A stretch of 64,000 bases of DNA from Pontederia crassipes. Taxonomy: Eukaryota > Streptophyta > Magnoliopsida > Commelinales > Pontederiaceae. The DNA lies in the NCBI GenBank assembly GCA_030549335.1, contig CM060194.1, forward strand, positions 57,006,547 to 57,070,546, in the 5' to 3' direction. The translations under genes were made by a program, and so were the position numbers. Of this stretch, positions 11,919-22,662 are shown in pieces. Positions within the stretch are counted from its first letter, which is position 1. Each line of letters starts with the position of its first letter. The notes beneath the pieces were generated by a model. That model saw only the letters and a program-made list of their open reading frames with translations, made no database searches and was not told the origin of the DNA.

Positions 11919-13348
11919 TGTAACATTCTCCATCAGCGTGTGATATTGTTCGCTCTGGGCCTCGGTCCGCACGATTTTTCCAAAACGCGTCACCTAGTAT
12001 CAGAGTAGCGCAGCGGCTCACCTCTATACTCAGCGTGATATTATCTGTTCTGCCCCTTCCCTGGGCTCACGGTTTTCTAACACGTCACACCTGGTGAAGG
12101 ACATGTTCCCATATATACCCAGCATCTCTTCCGTGACTTATGCATGTGGGACTAATCCAAGGCATGCCCCATGCATCCTTCACCCCTTAGGGGACTCAAC
12201 GCTCTCGTTGAGTGATCGCACCACACCATGCACAAAGGCTCACACGGAGTGGCTCTGATATCAAATTCTATCACACTCAACTTCGTGACTAAGTTCTAAT
12301 TTCAATTATCATAATCTTAGTTACGTTTAGCCATTCCAAAAATAAAATCGGCAAAACCTCCCTCCCTTACTTTCCTGTGTTATTAGCCAACACATACAAA
12401 AGATGGATATATATTCATCAAAGTTAAAAAAAACTATAAGATATGACATTCGCATATTGTCATTATATTTTTTTCACAAACCATTTCACATATAACCTCA
12501 CAGGATCAAGTTTTATACAACCTTACAAAAGTTTCTCACAACCTTAACTACAACATCTAGAATTATCTATTACATGCATGCTTTTTAAAAAATGAAAGTG
12601 AAGAGAAAGTAAAAATGCTCCACTGGCTCAACCTCTTCTATATGCATCAAAGACAAGTTTCGAGTCGGCTCAACTCGAGAACTTGAGCAACAATCATTTG
12701 CTCAGTGAGTGAAATAAATGTACAATATAAGGAAACAATACGAGTGCATATAACATTTAAAGAATCATATTTCTTTCATATGAGAAAAGATTTAAAGCAT
12801 AACTCATTTCACATAACTTTCCAAATCATATGAACTTTTACATAAATATAAATTATTCAAGATATCATCATATTCACAGTTAAACTCCACACATGTGTCA
12901 TTGCACATACTCATCATGGGTCAATACGTATCCCTATTTGATCATGTGTCATACAGTTAAGCAGAGCTTCATAATCAAGAGTCACGGATACGCAGAGCAA
13001 ATCATGGGTCAATACGTATCCCTTTATGATTGTGTGTCATACAGTTAAGCAGAGCTTCACAATCAAGAGTCTCAGATACGCAAAGTAAATCATAGGTCAA
13101 TACGTATCACAAACATGATTGTGTGCTACCAAATCATGATTCTCAGATACACAAAATGATCATGGGACAATACGTGCATGCAAAGCAGTCCCCAAAGGGC
13201 AAAAACACCCGATATACGCTCCAAAGACTTCATGTATATCGAATGCGGTCCCAAAGACCTTTTTCAAACAGCATGGCTAATGAACACATGAAGTTTAACA
13301 ATATCAAAATACACATGTCATAATCACATATCATTATCAAGTAAAACT
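11919..13348 (+). repeat. left arm of the palindromic element
   Basis: Inverted match to 14,889-16,421. The outer 400 bp contain several short modules like GTGATATTGTCCGCTCTG and primer-site-like TATCAGAG text; the inner part carries 88-bp tandem repeats. Confidence 0.85.
12914..13175 (+). repeat. 88-bp tandem repeat, about three copies, inside the left arm
   Basis: Units begin TCATGGGTCAATACG at 12,914, 13,002 and (TCATAGG variant) 13,090, with a shorter last unit at 13,160. A mirrored set lies in the right arm at about 15,055-15,335, so the tandem array existed before, or was copied with, the arm duplication. Confidence 0.8.
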
Positions 13349-14888
13349 AAATTTTAAAAATATTATAATAAATATATTTAACTATGATTAAATATGATTA
13401 ATTAGGGGTTTAGCATTAATTTTTAACAAAATAATATAATTGGACCTTTATTTCAACCAATAGAGTTTCAAGCAGCTCAAGCAGACAACTCACCAGCTGC
13501 TAAGTAATGAATTTTTCAAACCGCATATGACATGCTAAAAATCTGGAAACAATATATAAATCAATTATTTGTATCCTCCGCAAGCAGAAAAATTTGCAAG
13601 ATGAAATCTCTAGCCGAACGTCCTCAAGAAATTCGGCAAATTTTCTGAGTTAAGGTCAATTTGCGAATTCGAAATCAACTCTCATTTTCATACGATTATA
13701 TATTCCTAGTTAATTCTTCATAAATCCTGAAATTTTATATGCTTCATTCTATCGAAGTTACCTTTCCATGGCCTCTAGAATCACCTAAAGAGGAATTTAT
13801 AGAGGAAGTTATGAGCTTACATTCGCAAGTCGCTCATCTTGTCCCGAGTCTGATACAAGTTCCATTTGTAAGTTAGGGCACGGTTAGAATATAGTGAATT
13901 AGGGTTTGAAATTTGGATATGCTTATATAGACATTCCAAGAGTTCGGTGAGAGGTAGAATCATACTATTTGAACTTGTATTTTGGGAGAAATAAATTTTT
14001 CATTTCATAGTGATGCTTTTGTCAGATTCCAGGACATTGACAGATTGCGACCCAAATTACTATTTTTGTTATAAGTCTATATCGCGAGTTAAATTCTCTA
14101 ACTTTTATGACAAAATACTAATGAAGTCTAGTTTTCAGGAAAATTATGCCCTAGTTAAATGGACAAGTATGAAGAAACATATAAATTAATCTTTCTATAA
14201 CACACAGTCTGCTGGGGCACAAACCCTAGATAAGGTTGCCTTAAATGTTATGACTTACTCACTTGGAATTAGTAAATGAAGTTTGAGGGTTGGAAACCTT
14301 AATAAGTCTAGTTTCTAATTTATCTAGAATCATAAGATTTACTCATGTGATTAAGAAATTATGAATTATTTATTGAGAGTCACTCAGTCTAAAATCCTGA
14401 GACAACAATTAATTAAGTTTTAGGAGATTGGGTAAAAATAAGTAGTTGAAGTGTGTAATAGCCTATGGAAATAGACACCTGAGATTGAACAATGAATACT
14501 TAGAAGAAATTACATGCATTCTAAGGTCTATAATTATTCATGCATCATGAACATGCATTGCATAGTATTTTTACTAACGATGAAAAAGTAAAAAGACATC
14601 ATTGCTTGTAGGGAACCAACAAGCTACAAGTGAAAGGAGGAAAATCTAGTAAACCTCCTTGAAAGGATAAAGTACAAGGTGAGTGGGTAACTTTACAACA
14701 TAGCAAAATATTATATGTTAGTTCTTTTATTTATGGTATTACCTCAAGTAAAGATTATTATTGTTATTATTGAAACATATCTTGAACCATAAAAAGTATT
14801 TATGATATGTTTCAAGGATTTCATATGAGATGAAATAACATCTTATACAAAAATATTTTCAGGGAATAATGCTTGTAAAGTGAAAATA

Positions 14889-16421
14889 AGTTTTACTTGA
14901 TAATGATATGTGATTATGACATGTGTATTTTGATATTGTTAAACTCCATATGTTCATTAGCCATGCTGTTTGAAAAAGGTCTTTGGGACCGCATTCGATA
15001 TACATGAAACCTCTAGGGCGTATATCGGGTGTCTTTGCCCTTTGGGGGTTGCTCTGCATGCACGTATTGACCCATGATCATTTTGTGTATTTGAGAATCA
15101 TGATTTGGTGGCACACAATCATGATTGGGATACGTATTGACCCATGATTTTACTCTGTGTATCTGAGACTCTTGATTGTGAAGCTCTGCTTAACTGTATG
15201 ACACACAATCATAGATGGATATGCATTGACCCATGATTTGCTCTGCGTATCCGTGACTCTTGATTATGAAGCTCTGCTTAACTATATGACACATGATCAT
15301 AGAGGGATATGTATTGACCCATGATGAGTATGTGCAATGATACGTGTGGAGTTTAACTGTGAATATGATGATATCTTGAATAATTTATATTTATGTAAAA
15401 GTTCATATGATTTGGAAAGTTTTGTGAAATGAGTTATGCTTTAAATCTTTTCTCATATTAAAGAAAGATGATTCTTTAAATGTTATATGCACTCATGTTG
15501 TTCCCCTATGTTGTACATTTATTTCACTCACTGAGCAAATGATTGTTGCTCACATTATCCTTATTGAATTTTTCAGATAATTATAAGTTCTCGAGTTGAG
15601 CCGACTCGAAGCTTGCCTTTGATGCATATTGAAGAGGTCGAGCCATTGGAGCACTTTTACTTTCTCTCCACTTTCATTTTTAAAAGGCATGCATGTAATA
15701 GATAATTCTAGATGTTGTAGTTAAGGTCTTGAGAAACTTTTGTAAGGTTGTATAAAACTTGATCCTGTTGGGTTATATGTGAAATGGTTTGTGAAAAAAA
15801 ATATAATGACAATATGCGAATGTCATATCTTATAGTTTTTTTTTAACTTTGATGAATATATATTCATCTTTTGTATGTGTTGGCTAATAACACAGGAAAG
15901 TAAGGGAGGGAGGTTTTGCCGATTTTATTTTTGAAATGGCTAAACGTAATTAAGATTATGATAATTGAAATTAGAACTTAGTCACGGAGTTGGGTGTGAT
16001 AATTGAAATTGCAAACCGTGAGCCTAGGGAAGGGGCAGAGTGGACAATATCACACGTTGGTGGAGAATGTTACATATGGTATCAGAGCCACTCCGCGTGA
16101 GCCTTTGTGCATAGTGGGGTGCGATCACTCAACGAGGGCGTTGAGTCCCCTAAGCGGGGAAGGATGCATGGGGCATGCCTTGAATTAGTCCCACATGCAT
16201 AAGTCACGGAAGAGATGCTGGATACATATGAGAACATGTCCTTCACCAGGTGTAACGCGTTAGAAAACTGTGAGCCCAGGGAAAGGGCAAAGCGGACAAT
16301 ATCACGCTGAGTATAGAGGTGAGCCGGTGCGCTACTCTGATACCAAATGACGCGTTTTGGAAAAACCGTGTGGGCCGAGGTCCAGAGCGGACAATATCAC
16401 ACGCTGGTGGGGAATGCTACA
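14889..16421 (-). repeat. right arm of the palindromic element
   Basis: Inverted match to 11,919-13,348. Near 16,074 it contains TGGTATCAGAGCC directly after a TGTTACA LTR-like end, the usual order of LTR end then initiator-Met primer site in plant retroelements. Confidence 0.85.
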
Positions 16422-16426
16422 TCCCT

Positions 16427-16760
16427 ATTCAAATTTCTTTCTTGTCGAAGCTTTTGTTGTTATCTTCGACTTCTCTTCTCATGTGATCATGGTGTTTGGC
16501 GAGTTGGAATCCATGTCGTCGAATTGAAATTTGTTCCTTTGGTCTTCTACTATTGAAGCAAAGGCCGATTTCAAGTTGACATGTTAAGGTGTTTGAAGAG
16601 GCTGTCACAAATGGTTCGACAGTGTCAAAGTATTCGATGGTCTACAGTTGCAGTCAAAAGTGTTCGACAGTTCTAACATAACGGTTTCAAGTCACTGATG
16701 TTTTGTTTCTTTCCACCGTAGACTTGAGGGGGTGTGTTGAAAATATAATGTCGATGTAGT
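16427..16760 (+). mobile_element. Copia-like 3' end: polypurine tract and LTR start (fossil)
   Basis: GACTTGAGGGGGTG followed at once by TGTTGAAAATATAATG at about 16,736 is the usual junction of polypurine tract and 3' LTR in plant Copia elements. The sequence to its left joins what lay before the palindromic insertion at 11,918. The element is broken and cannot be followed through coding domains. The LTR may extend several hundred bases to the right, but its end was not found. Confidence 0.45.
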
Positions 16761-17590
16761 TTCAGCTTCAGTGATCAGTGATGTAGCACTTAGCTCAATT
16801 CTATCTAATCCTTTGCGAGGAACATATCATATAGCGTTAGTAGATTCTAGATGTGATCCCTACGAATTCTAAAGATGACTCCTATCGCGACTTCTCACGA
16901 TGTAGCATCCACGTGGTACTTAGCTACAATCTATCTCCTCCCATTTATGAAGAAAAAATGATGCATTAGATTCTAGATGTGGCTCCCATCGTGATTAGTG
17001 AACACTTAGCTTCAACCATCATACATACAGATGCAAATACATAATTCATCATATAGTAATTACGTCTCAAATATCAAAGGATGAATCATATTTTGTAACC
17101 CAGATATCCGAAGATGAATTATACATAATACTCATTTACGAACATAATTGCATTGTACAATGTCAAATTCATAACATATCACTACCTTTCAATGTACAAT
17201 CAATTTGATCAATAATTTCCAACAAATTTTTCTTATGAACTTATCCAAAGGCATATTCAATACATATCACAAGCAATGTCACACCGAATTGAAAATAGGT
17301 GAATACGTAGGGTAGGAAAAACCAACTTACCTGATGTGAGCGATAACAAAAGACTTTTGTTTTTCCTTGTTCTTATTATTCTTCTAATCCTATAACAATC
17401 ATATAAGATCATATCATCACTATGATTTGATTACCACATTTCATACTTAAATCATCTAATTATAAATTCTATGACATTCTCACTTGTCTTGATATCTTAA
17501 CAAATGTCATAATTATAACACGTAAATATAAGATGATTTTCCCGTGTAAGAATCTTATGTAACTAATCTAAGGAGAAGTCAAAGTACTTT
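16761..17590. other. spacer, possibly the body of the Copia-like LTR
   Basis: Contains repeated short phrases such as GTAGCA..ACTTAGCT.AA.TCTAT at about 16,783 and 16,911, and no gene. Confidence 0.35.
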
Positions 17591-17826
17591 GAGAGTGTTT
17601 GATATGGGGTTAAAATGAGAACAAGATGCTTGTTCCTTGTTGTTCATCCAAACACCATTTTGAAGAGTGTGTGAGGTCCATTTGTCATCATTGCAAGAAC
17701 AAGAAAAAAGTAAAAACATTTTTGTTCTTGTTCCCCCCTAGAACAAGCTTGGTATCATCCAAAGAACAAGCTTGAGAACAAAATTATTTGTTCTAGGATC
17801 CATTGACCCCATATCAAACACCCCCT
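17591..17826. mobile_element. MITE-like inverted-repeat element (candidate)
   Basis: The left text GTGTTTGATATGGGGT and the reversed right text GTGTTTGATATGGGGT are identical terminal repeats 236 bp apart. Inside, AGAACAAG/CTTGTTCT phrases extend the fold. No coding sequence. A clean target duplication was not found, so the superfamily is uncertain. Confidence 0.65.
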
Positions 17827-19110
17827 TAAGAACACCTATTGTATATCTTGCATAGGCCTAGAGAATAATCCTTATAAATTATAAAAGTCAAAATTGGGAC
17901 AAAAGTCATGGCTGAGACTCTTTGGTCAGGTTCTAAGTTAATGTTGCAACTAATCACGATTGCATCTCAGATGAGATGTCAACCTAATCACGGATCTCCC
18001 TACGCACCTTGATATGATATCACAACCTTCTATCTCACCGGTTGCGCCTCTTGGTCGGCCAATCAAATCAAATCGTAATCCTCCCATCTTTCACACTATT
18101 ATATGCCTCAATTGTCATCTGCCTCAGTTGTCATCTAAGTACATTAGAGAGCTTTCCCTTAGATCCTATTTCTAATATTTTAAATTTATAATTAAATTCT
18201 AACTAATTTTTTTAATCCCAATTAAATTTAATTTTTAAAATTAAATTTGATTTATCCCTTTAACCATTTCTAATTACGACTAATTTTGATTTAGCTTATT
18301 AAATTTAACTCAACTTAAATTCTTATCTATTATTTTAAAACCATAATTTATATCTAATTAAACTTATTTTCTAAATTAATAAATAAAATAATATTAATAA
18401 CTCATATTTTGTAGAATAATAATTAACCTTATTTGGATGGGATGAGTAATGAAAAAGAAAATAAAATGAAAATTTTAGAATAATTTATTTAAATGATTTT
18501 GTCTATATTTATACATTAAATATGAAAATAATTTTAATTGGTGAAAGGAACCAAGAAAAAAGTTCTATTCTTTTCTCTTCATTTCCTTTCAATTTAAACT
18601 TTCTCCTCATTTCTTCCTATCTCCTTTCACCTCCAACCAAGGATACCCAATAAGATTTCCTCACTCTATTTCTTGGGCACTCCAATGTTGAATCCTGACA
18701 CTCTGACCGCTTCTACGAAATTGGTAGGTAAAGTGGATTTCCCTGTCGTAAAAATCCTAAACCTTCCTCGTAGAGGGTTCAAATGCATCACTCCAAAACG
18801 CACACCTAATTTATAACGAGGAAGTTCTCGAAATATTATTCCGCGTAGGCGGTCATTTCACGACCTACTTGCGAATGCCCATCACTTCTAGTTTCAAGCT
18901 TTCTCGGGCTCCTATATGGAACTATTTTATTTTTGTCCTTGCAATATCTTTTCTTTTAACCAGGATTTTCATGACATCCAATCATCACTGTTATCTCTGG
19001 GGCACTCCAATTTTGAATCCTGACAGCTTCTACGAAACCGGTTGGTCAAGTCGATTTCCACGCCGTAAAAGAATAGTTTCATCGTAAAAAAGTAAAAAAA
19101 ACAAGCAAGC
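17827..19110. other. spacer upstream of gene 1 with an internal duplication
   Basis: About 80 bp around 18,676-18,760 recur in direct orientation at 19,000-19,072 (shared GGGCACTCCAAT, TTGAATCCTGACA and CTTCTACGAAA). The region 18,430-18,650 has MITE-like text without provable ends. The second repeat copy ends only about 50 bp before the gene 1 TATA-like box. Confidence 0.5.
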
Positions 19111-19121
19111 CTCAAGAACAT

Positions 19122-19128
19122 TTATATA
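19122..19128 (+). promoter_or_regulatory. TATA-like box of gene 1
   Basis: TTATATA lies 92-98 bp before the chosen ATG. AT-rich TATA-like boxes also sit 75-90 bp before the start codons of genes 2 and 3, which supports both the box and the start choice. Confidence 0.5.
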
Positions 19129-19219
19129 CGCTGATGGTCACTAGCTCGAAGAACATATACCAGAGTTAAGAGGCAATTAATATAACAGCAGAGGAGGGGG
19201 GAATTCCGCGCAACGTCGA

Positions 19220-22200
19220 ATGCTAAGGGCTCATAGAGTTACTATGATCATCGTAAAGTTATTAGCTCTGCTGCCAATCATCACGACGGCAGCACGAGCA
19301 GCTCCACTCCTCGATCGTCATTCCGGTACCTTACCATTAAACATATTCTCCTGCTTAACTTCTGTGCAACAGCATGAACATTATGATTTTTCTTTAACGT
19401 TTTGGAAAGCTCTTGTTCGGCCATAATTCAGGGCACCTCATGGATCTCCATCCAGCTTCTTTGAGAACTGTCTTGCATGCGTGTGGCACCTATCTGAACA
19501 TACAATTGAATTCGGATTTCGGAAACGTTGTCTTCTCTAACATATATATTAATGCAGGGGACACGATGACACCAAACAAGTCGATCACAGACGGCCAGAC
19601 CTTGATCTCTAGCGGAGGAAAGTTCGAGATGGGCTTCTTCAGCCCCGGCACATCGACGAAGAGGTACCTTGGGATCTGGTTCTACGGCGTCTCAGTTCGG
19701 ACAGTGGCATGGGTCGCCAACAGAGCCGCCCCTCTCAGCAGCTCCGACACCGGAACGCTGCACCTCTCTCCGGACGGAAATCTAGTCCTGTCCAACGCGC
19801 ACGACGCAGTTTTTTGGTCGACGGGTACGTCGGCGGCCAACGGGACGAATCCCCTCTTGCGCCTTCTGGATTCAGGAAATCTCGTCTTGATGAGCACCGC
19901 AAAAGAATCCCAAGGATCAGTAGTACTTTGGCAGAGCTTTGATTATCCGAGCGATACATATCTTACGGGCATGAAGGTCGGCGTGGACCTCCAGCGCAAC
20001 ATCTCCTGGCAGTTCACGTCATGGAAAAGCCCCAACGACCCTTCTCCCGGAGACTACTGCTACAAGTACTCGAACTACGACGTGCCGGAGACCCACATAT
20101 GGAGAGGGTCTCAGAAAATTGCTCGCTTCTACGGACCGTGGGATTGGCCTCAACGTGTTGGCTCCAACGGTGTTTACACTATCGAGTCCTTCAGGAATGC
20201 CTCCGTCGGCTACTTCTCGGCGCGCCCGGTGAATACTTCTTGGGTAGGACGTGTGCAGCTGAACGATACAGGAGTGCTTCAGCTGTCTCTTTGGTCTTCG
20301 TCAAGCAAGGAGTGGACAGGGTTCCTAGATCTCCCAGCAGATATATGTGATAGCTATGCCATCTGCGGAGCTAATGGCGTCTGCGACCCGTCTTACAAGT
20401 CGATCTGCAGGTGTCTGCAGGGCTTCGTTCCCAGGTCTCCAGACAATTGGAACGCTGGGAATTACTCGGACGGATGCGTGAGGGAGGCACATCTGAAATG
20501 CTCGTCATCAGATACATTCACGTTGTTCCACAATATGAAGCCGCCTGACACCGAGGACGCTACCAATGATGAACACATGAATCTGGACGAATGCAGAGAT
20601 TGGTGCTTGAGGAATTGCAGCTGCTCAGCTTATGGTGTTCTCGGAGTAACAGGGTGCGTCATCTGGTACCGCGACATGTATGACATCAAGGAGAATTCTG
20701 CACTCGGCGATGACTTATATGTTCGGCTTCTTTCTTCCGAGTTAGGTAAGCATATCGCCGGTAGACATGCATATTGGATTATAATTTCTTAGTGTTTCCA
20801 GTGCAATTGTGTGGGATCAAAGCAAGAACTTTTCTCTGTTTTGCACGCCATGTAACATGCATCATCCATATCTATTCTGATAAAGATAAGGTTCTACTTC
20901 TATCTTTTAACGAAAGCCATAATTCATGAACTTTCTTTTCAGGCACCACTGTAGCTGATTCTGACAATAAGAAGCGTCTGCTGGTGATAGTCTTTGCCTC
21001 TGCGTTTTGTTTTCTTCTAGTTTTTATTGGGTTGCTTTTATGCCTCAAGAAGAGAACAAGGCGCAGTCGAGGTACATTGACTAATAATATTTCCTCAAGT
21101 ACACTACCAAATGCTTATTCGTTTTCTGCTAATTACTAACTGTTGCATCGTTTTTTTCAATGTAAAGCCATAATAAATCACGCTATCAAAAGTGGAGATG
21201 GAGAAGACGATGTGGAGTTGCCTTTGTATGATATGTTTACGATACAAGATGCGACTGACGACTTCTCCATCCATAACATACTCGGAAAGGGTGGGTTTGG
21301 AACCGTGTTCAAGGTGACTGTGTCTCTTTCTCTGATGCTAATGGTACTTGACCTCAACAAAACAAAGAAGCTCTGACTAATGAAGTTTCACTGTCAAACA
21401 ACCTACAGGGGAAACTAGGAGATGGACGAGAAATCGCTGTCAAGAGATTATCCAAAAGATCGACGCAAGGGCTAAATGAGTTCACAACTGAGGTCAATCT
21501 AATTGCAAAACTTCAACACAGAAATCTCGTCCAGTTGCTCGGTTACTGCATTGAGGAGGAGGAAAGGATGTTGATATACGAGTATATGCAAAATGGCAGC
21601 TTGGACGCTTTCATACTTGGTTATTTCTTTGTCTTCATATCGATTTATTTTTTAAAAAGTTAATGTCTTAGTTTCACCACTTACATGTTGTTCTGACATT
21701 TCTAAGATAATTATGTAGCATGTATTCCATTTGCTAACAAAAGGCTTTGATGAATTTGTTAGACGGAAGAAATGATGCACTTTTGACATGGCAAAAGTGC
21801 CTTGATATCATAATAGGAATTGCCAGAGGGCTCTTATATCTTCACCAAGATTCTAGGTTGAAAATCATCCATCGAGATCTCAAGACGAGCAATGTTCTTA
21901 TTGACAAAGATTTGAATCCCAAAATTTCAGATTTTGGAATGGCAAGAATCTTGAGATCAGGTCAACTGGATGAGCAGACGAGAAGGGTTGTTGGGACATA
22001 GTAAGTATAATCTAAAAGGAAGCTTGTCAAGTTGTGATATGCTCACAAGAACGTTTAAAGTTTTTCAAGTTAACTAAAGCATATTGAACTGTCATTTCAT
22101 GTACACCGATGCTCATATGGTTGACTAATTGTTGCAGTGGATATATGGCGCCAGAGTACGCAATGGATGGACTTTTCTCTGAGAAATCTGATGTTTTCAG

Positions 22201-22662
22201 CTTTGGCGTGATAGTGCTAAAGATTTTAGTCACAAAAATGAACAAAATTCTCAATAAAAAAGAAGAACATATCAACTTCGTGGAACATGTATGTTTGCTG
22301 AAGTAGTACGATCAAAATTTATCTCAAACAAAACATCTGATAATTTTTTTATGCATCGGTCTTTGTAGGTTTGGCAAATGTGGAAGAAAGATAGAGGCTT
22401 GGAATTAATAGGAGCAATTGGATTAGCTACCAATCATGTCCAGGAGGTACTAAAATGCATCCAAATTGGTTTACTATGCGTAGAAGAGAAGAGCCAAGAC
22501 AGGCCCACAATGCATGATGTGGTGCTGATGTTATCTGATGAATCCATCATGGTTCCTTTGCCGAAGCAGCCTGGTTTTTGCTATGAAAATAGAGCTCCCA
22601 CCACGCCGTCAAATGATTTTGCCTCAAATGAAGTAACGATCACAATTCTAGAAGGAAGATGA
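19220..22662 (+). CDS. gene 1: G-type lectin S-receptor-like Ser/Thr kinase, intact
   Basis: Plasma-membrane receptor kinase predicted to sense an apoplastic ligand and phosphorylate partners on Ser/Thr; the ligand is unknown. Eight exons with GT..AG introns: 19,220-19,325; 19,558-20,745; 20,943-21,071; 21,168-21,313; 21,409-21,619; 21,763-22,000; 22,138-22,288; 22,369-22,662, giving 820 codons. Residues 1-27 form a signal peptide. B-lectin is about 36-160, the SLG/EGF-like part about 220-340 ([13 protein letters not shown]), PAN about 350-425, and the membrane span about 441-465 before KKR. Kinase: GKGGFG 514-519, AVK lysine 535, HRD 630-632, DFG 650-652, APE 677-679. The C-terminus is [11 protein letters not shown]. 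All catalytic residues are present. An open frame running into exon 2 from 19,413 is intron sequence; the short signal-peptide exon is preferred because genes 2 and 3 have it too. The length fits the family. Confidence 0.9.

Larger units (their letters stand above)
11919..16421. mobile_element. 4.5-kb palindromic element with retroviral-type ends
   Basis: The left end reads TGTAACATTCTCCA and the right end, reversed, TGTAGCATTCCCCA. The arms match for about 1.43 kb (left) and 1.53 kb (right) in inverted orientation around a 1.54-kb unique centre. Flanks are TCCCT at 11,914-11,918 and at 16,422-16,426, so the unit inserted as a whole with a 5-bp target duplication. TG..CA ends and a 5-bp duplication are retroviral/LTR-type properties, yet the long terminal repeats are inverted, not direct. 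Sequences like the initiator-Met tRNA primer site (TGGTATCAGAG) occur in both arms. The centre (13,349-14,888) is AT-rich with no coding sequence. Options are a rearranged LTR/TRIM-type element or a DNA transposon of unfamiliar type. As an LTR relative it is a fossil with no coding capacity. By eye the arms differ at several percent of positions. Confidence 0.75.

Noticed and set aside
11405-11943. Hydrophobic frames of 120 and 99 codons as a possible membrane protein gene
   Set aside because: Overlapping frames in CT-rich leader-like DNA, no splice or family evidence, cut by the palindromic insertion.
13123-15059. Matching short frames at 13,123-13,323 and 14,859-15,059
   Set aside because: They mirror each other only because they lie in the two inverted arms; no protein family recognised.
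19413-19557. Upstream ATG at 19,413 in frame with exon 2 of gene 1
   Set aside because: This is intron 1 sequence; it would give no signal peptide, and genes 1-3 all share a short signal-peptide exon with the same donor phase.
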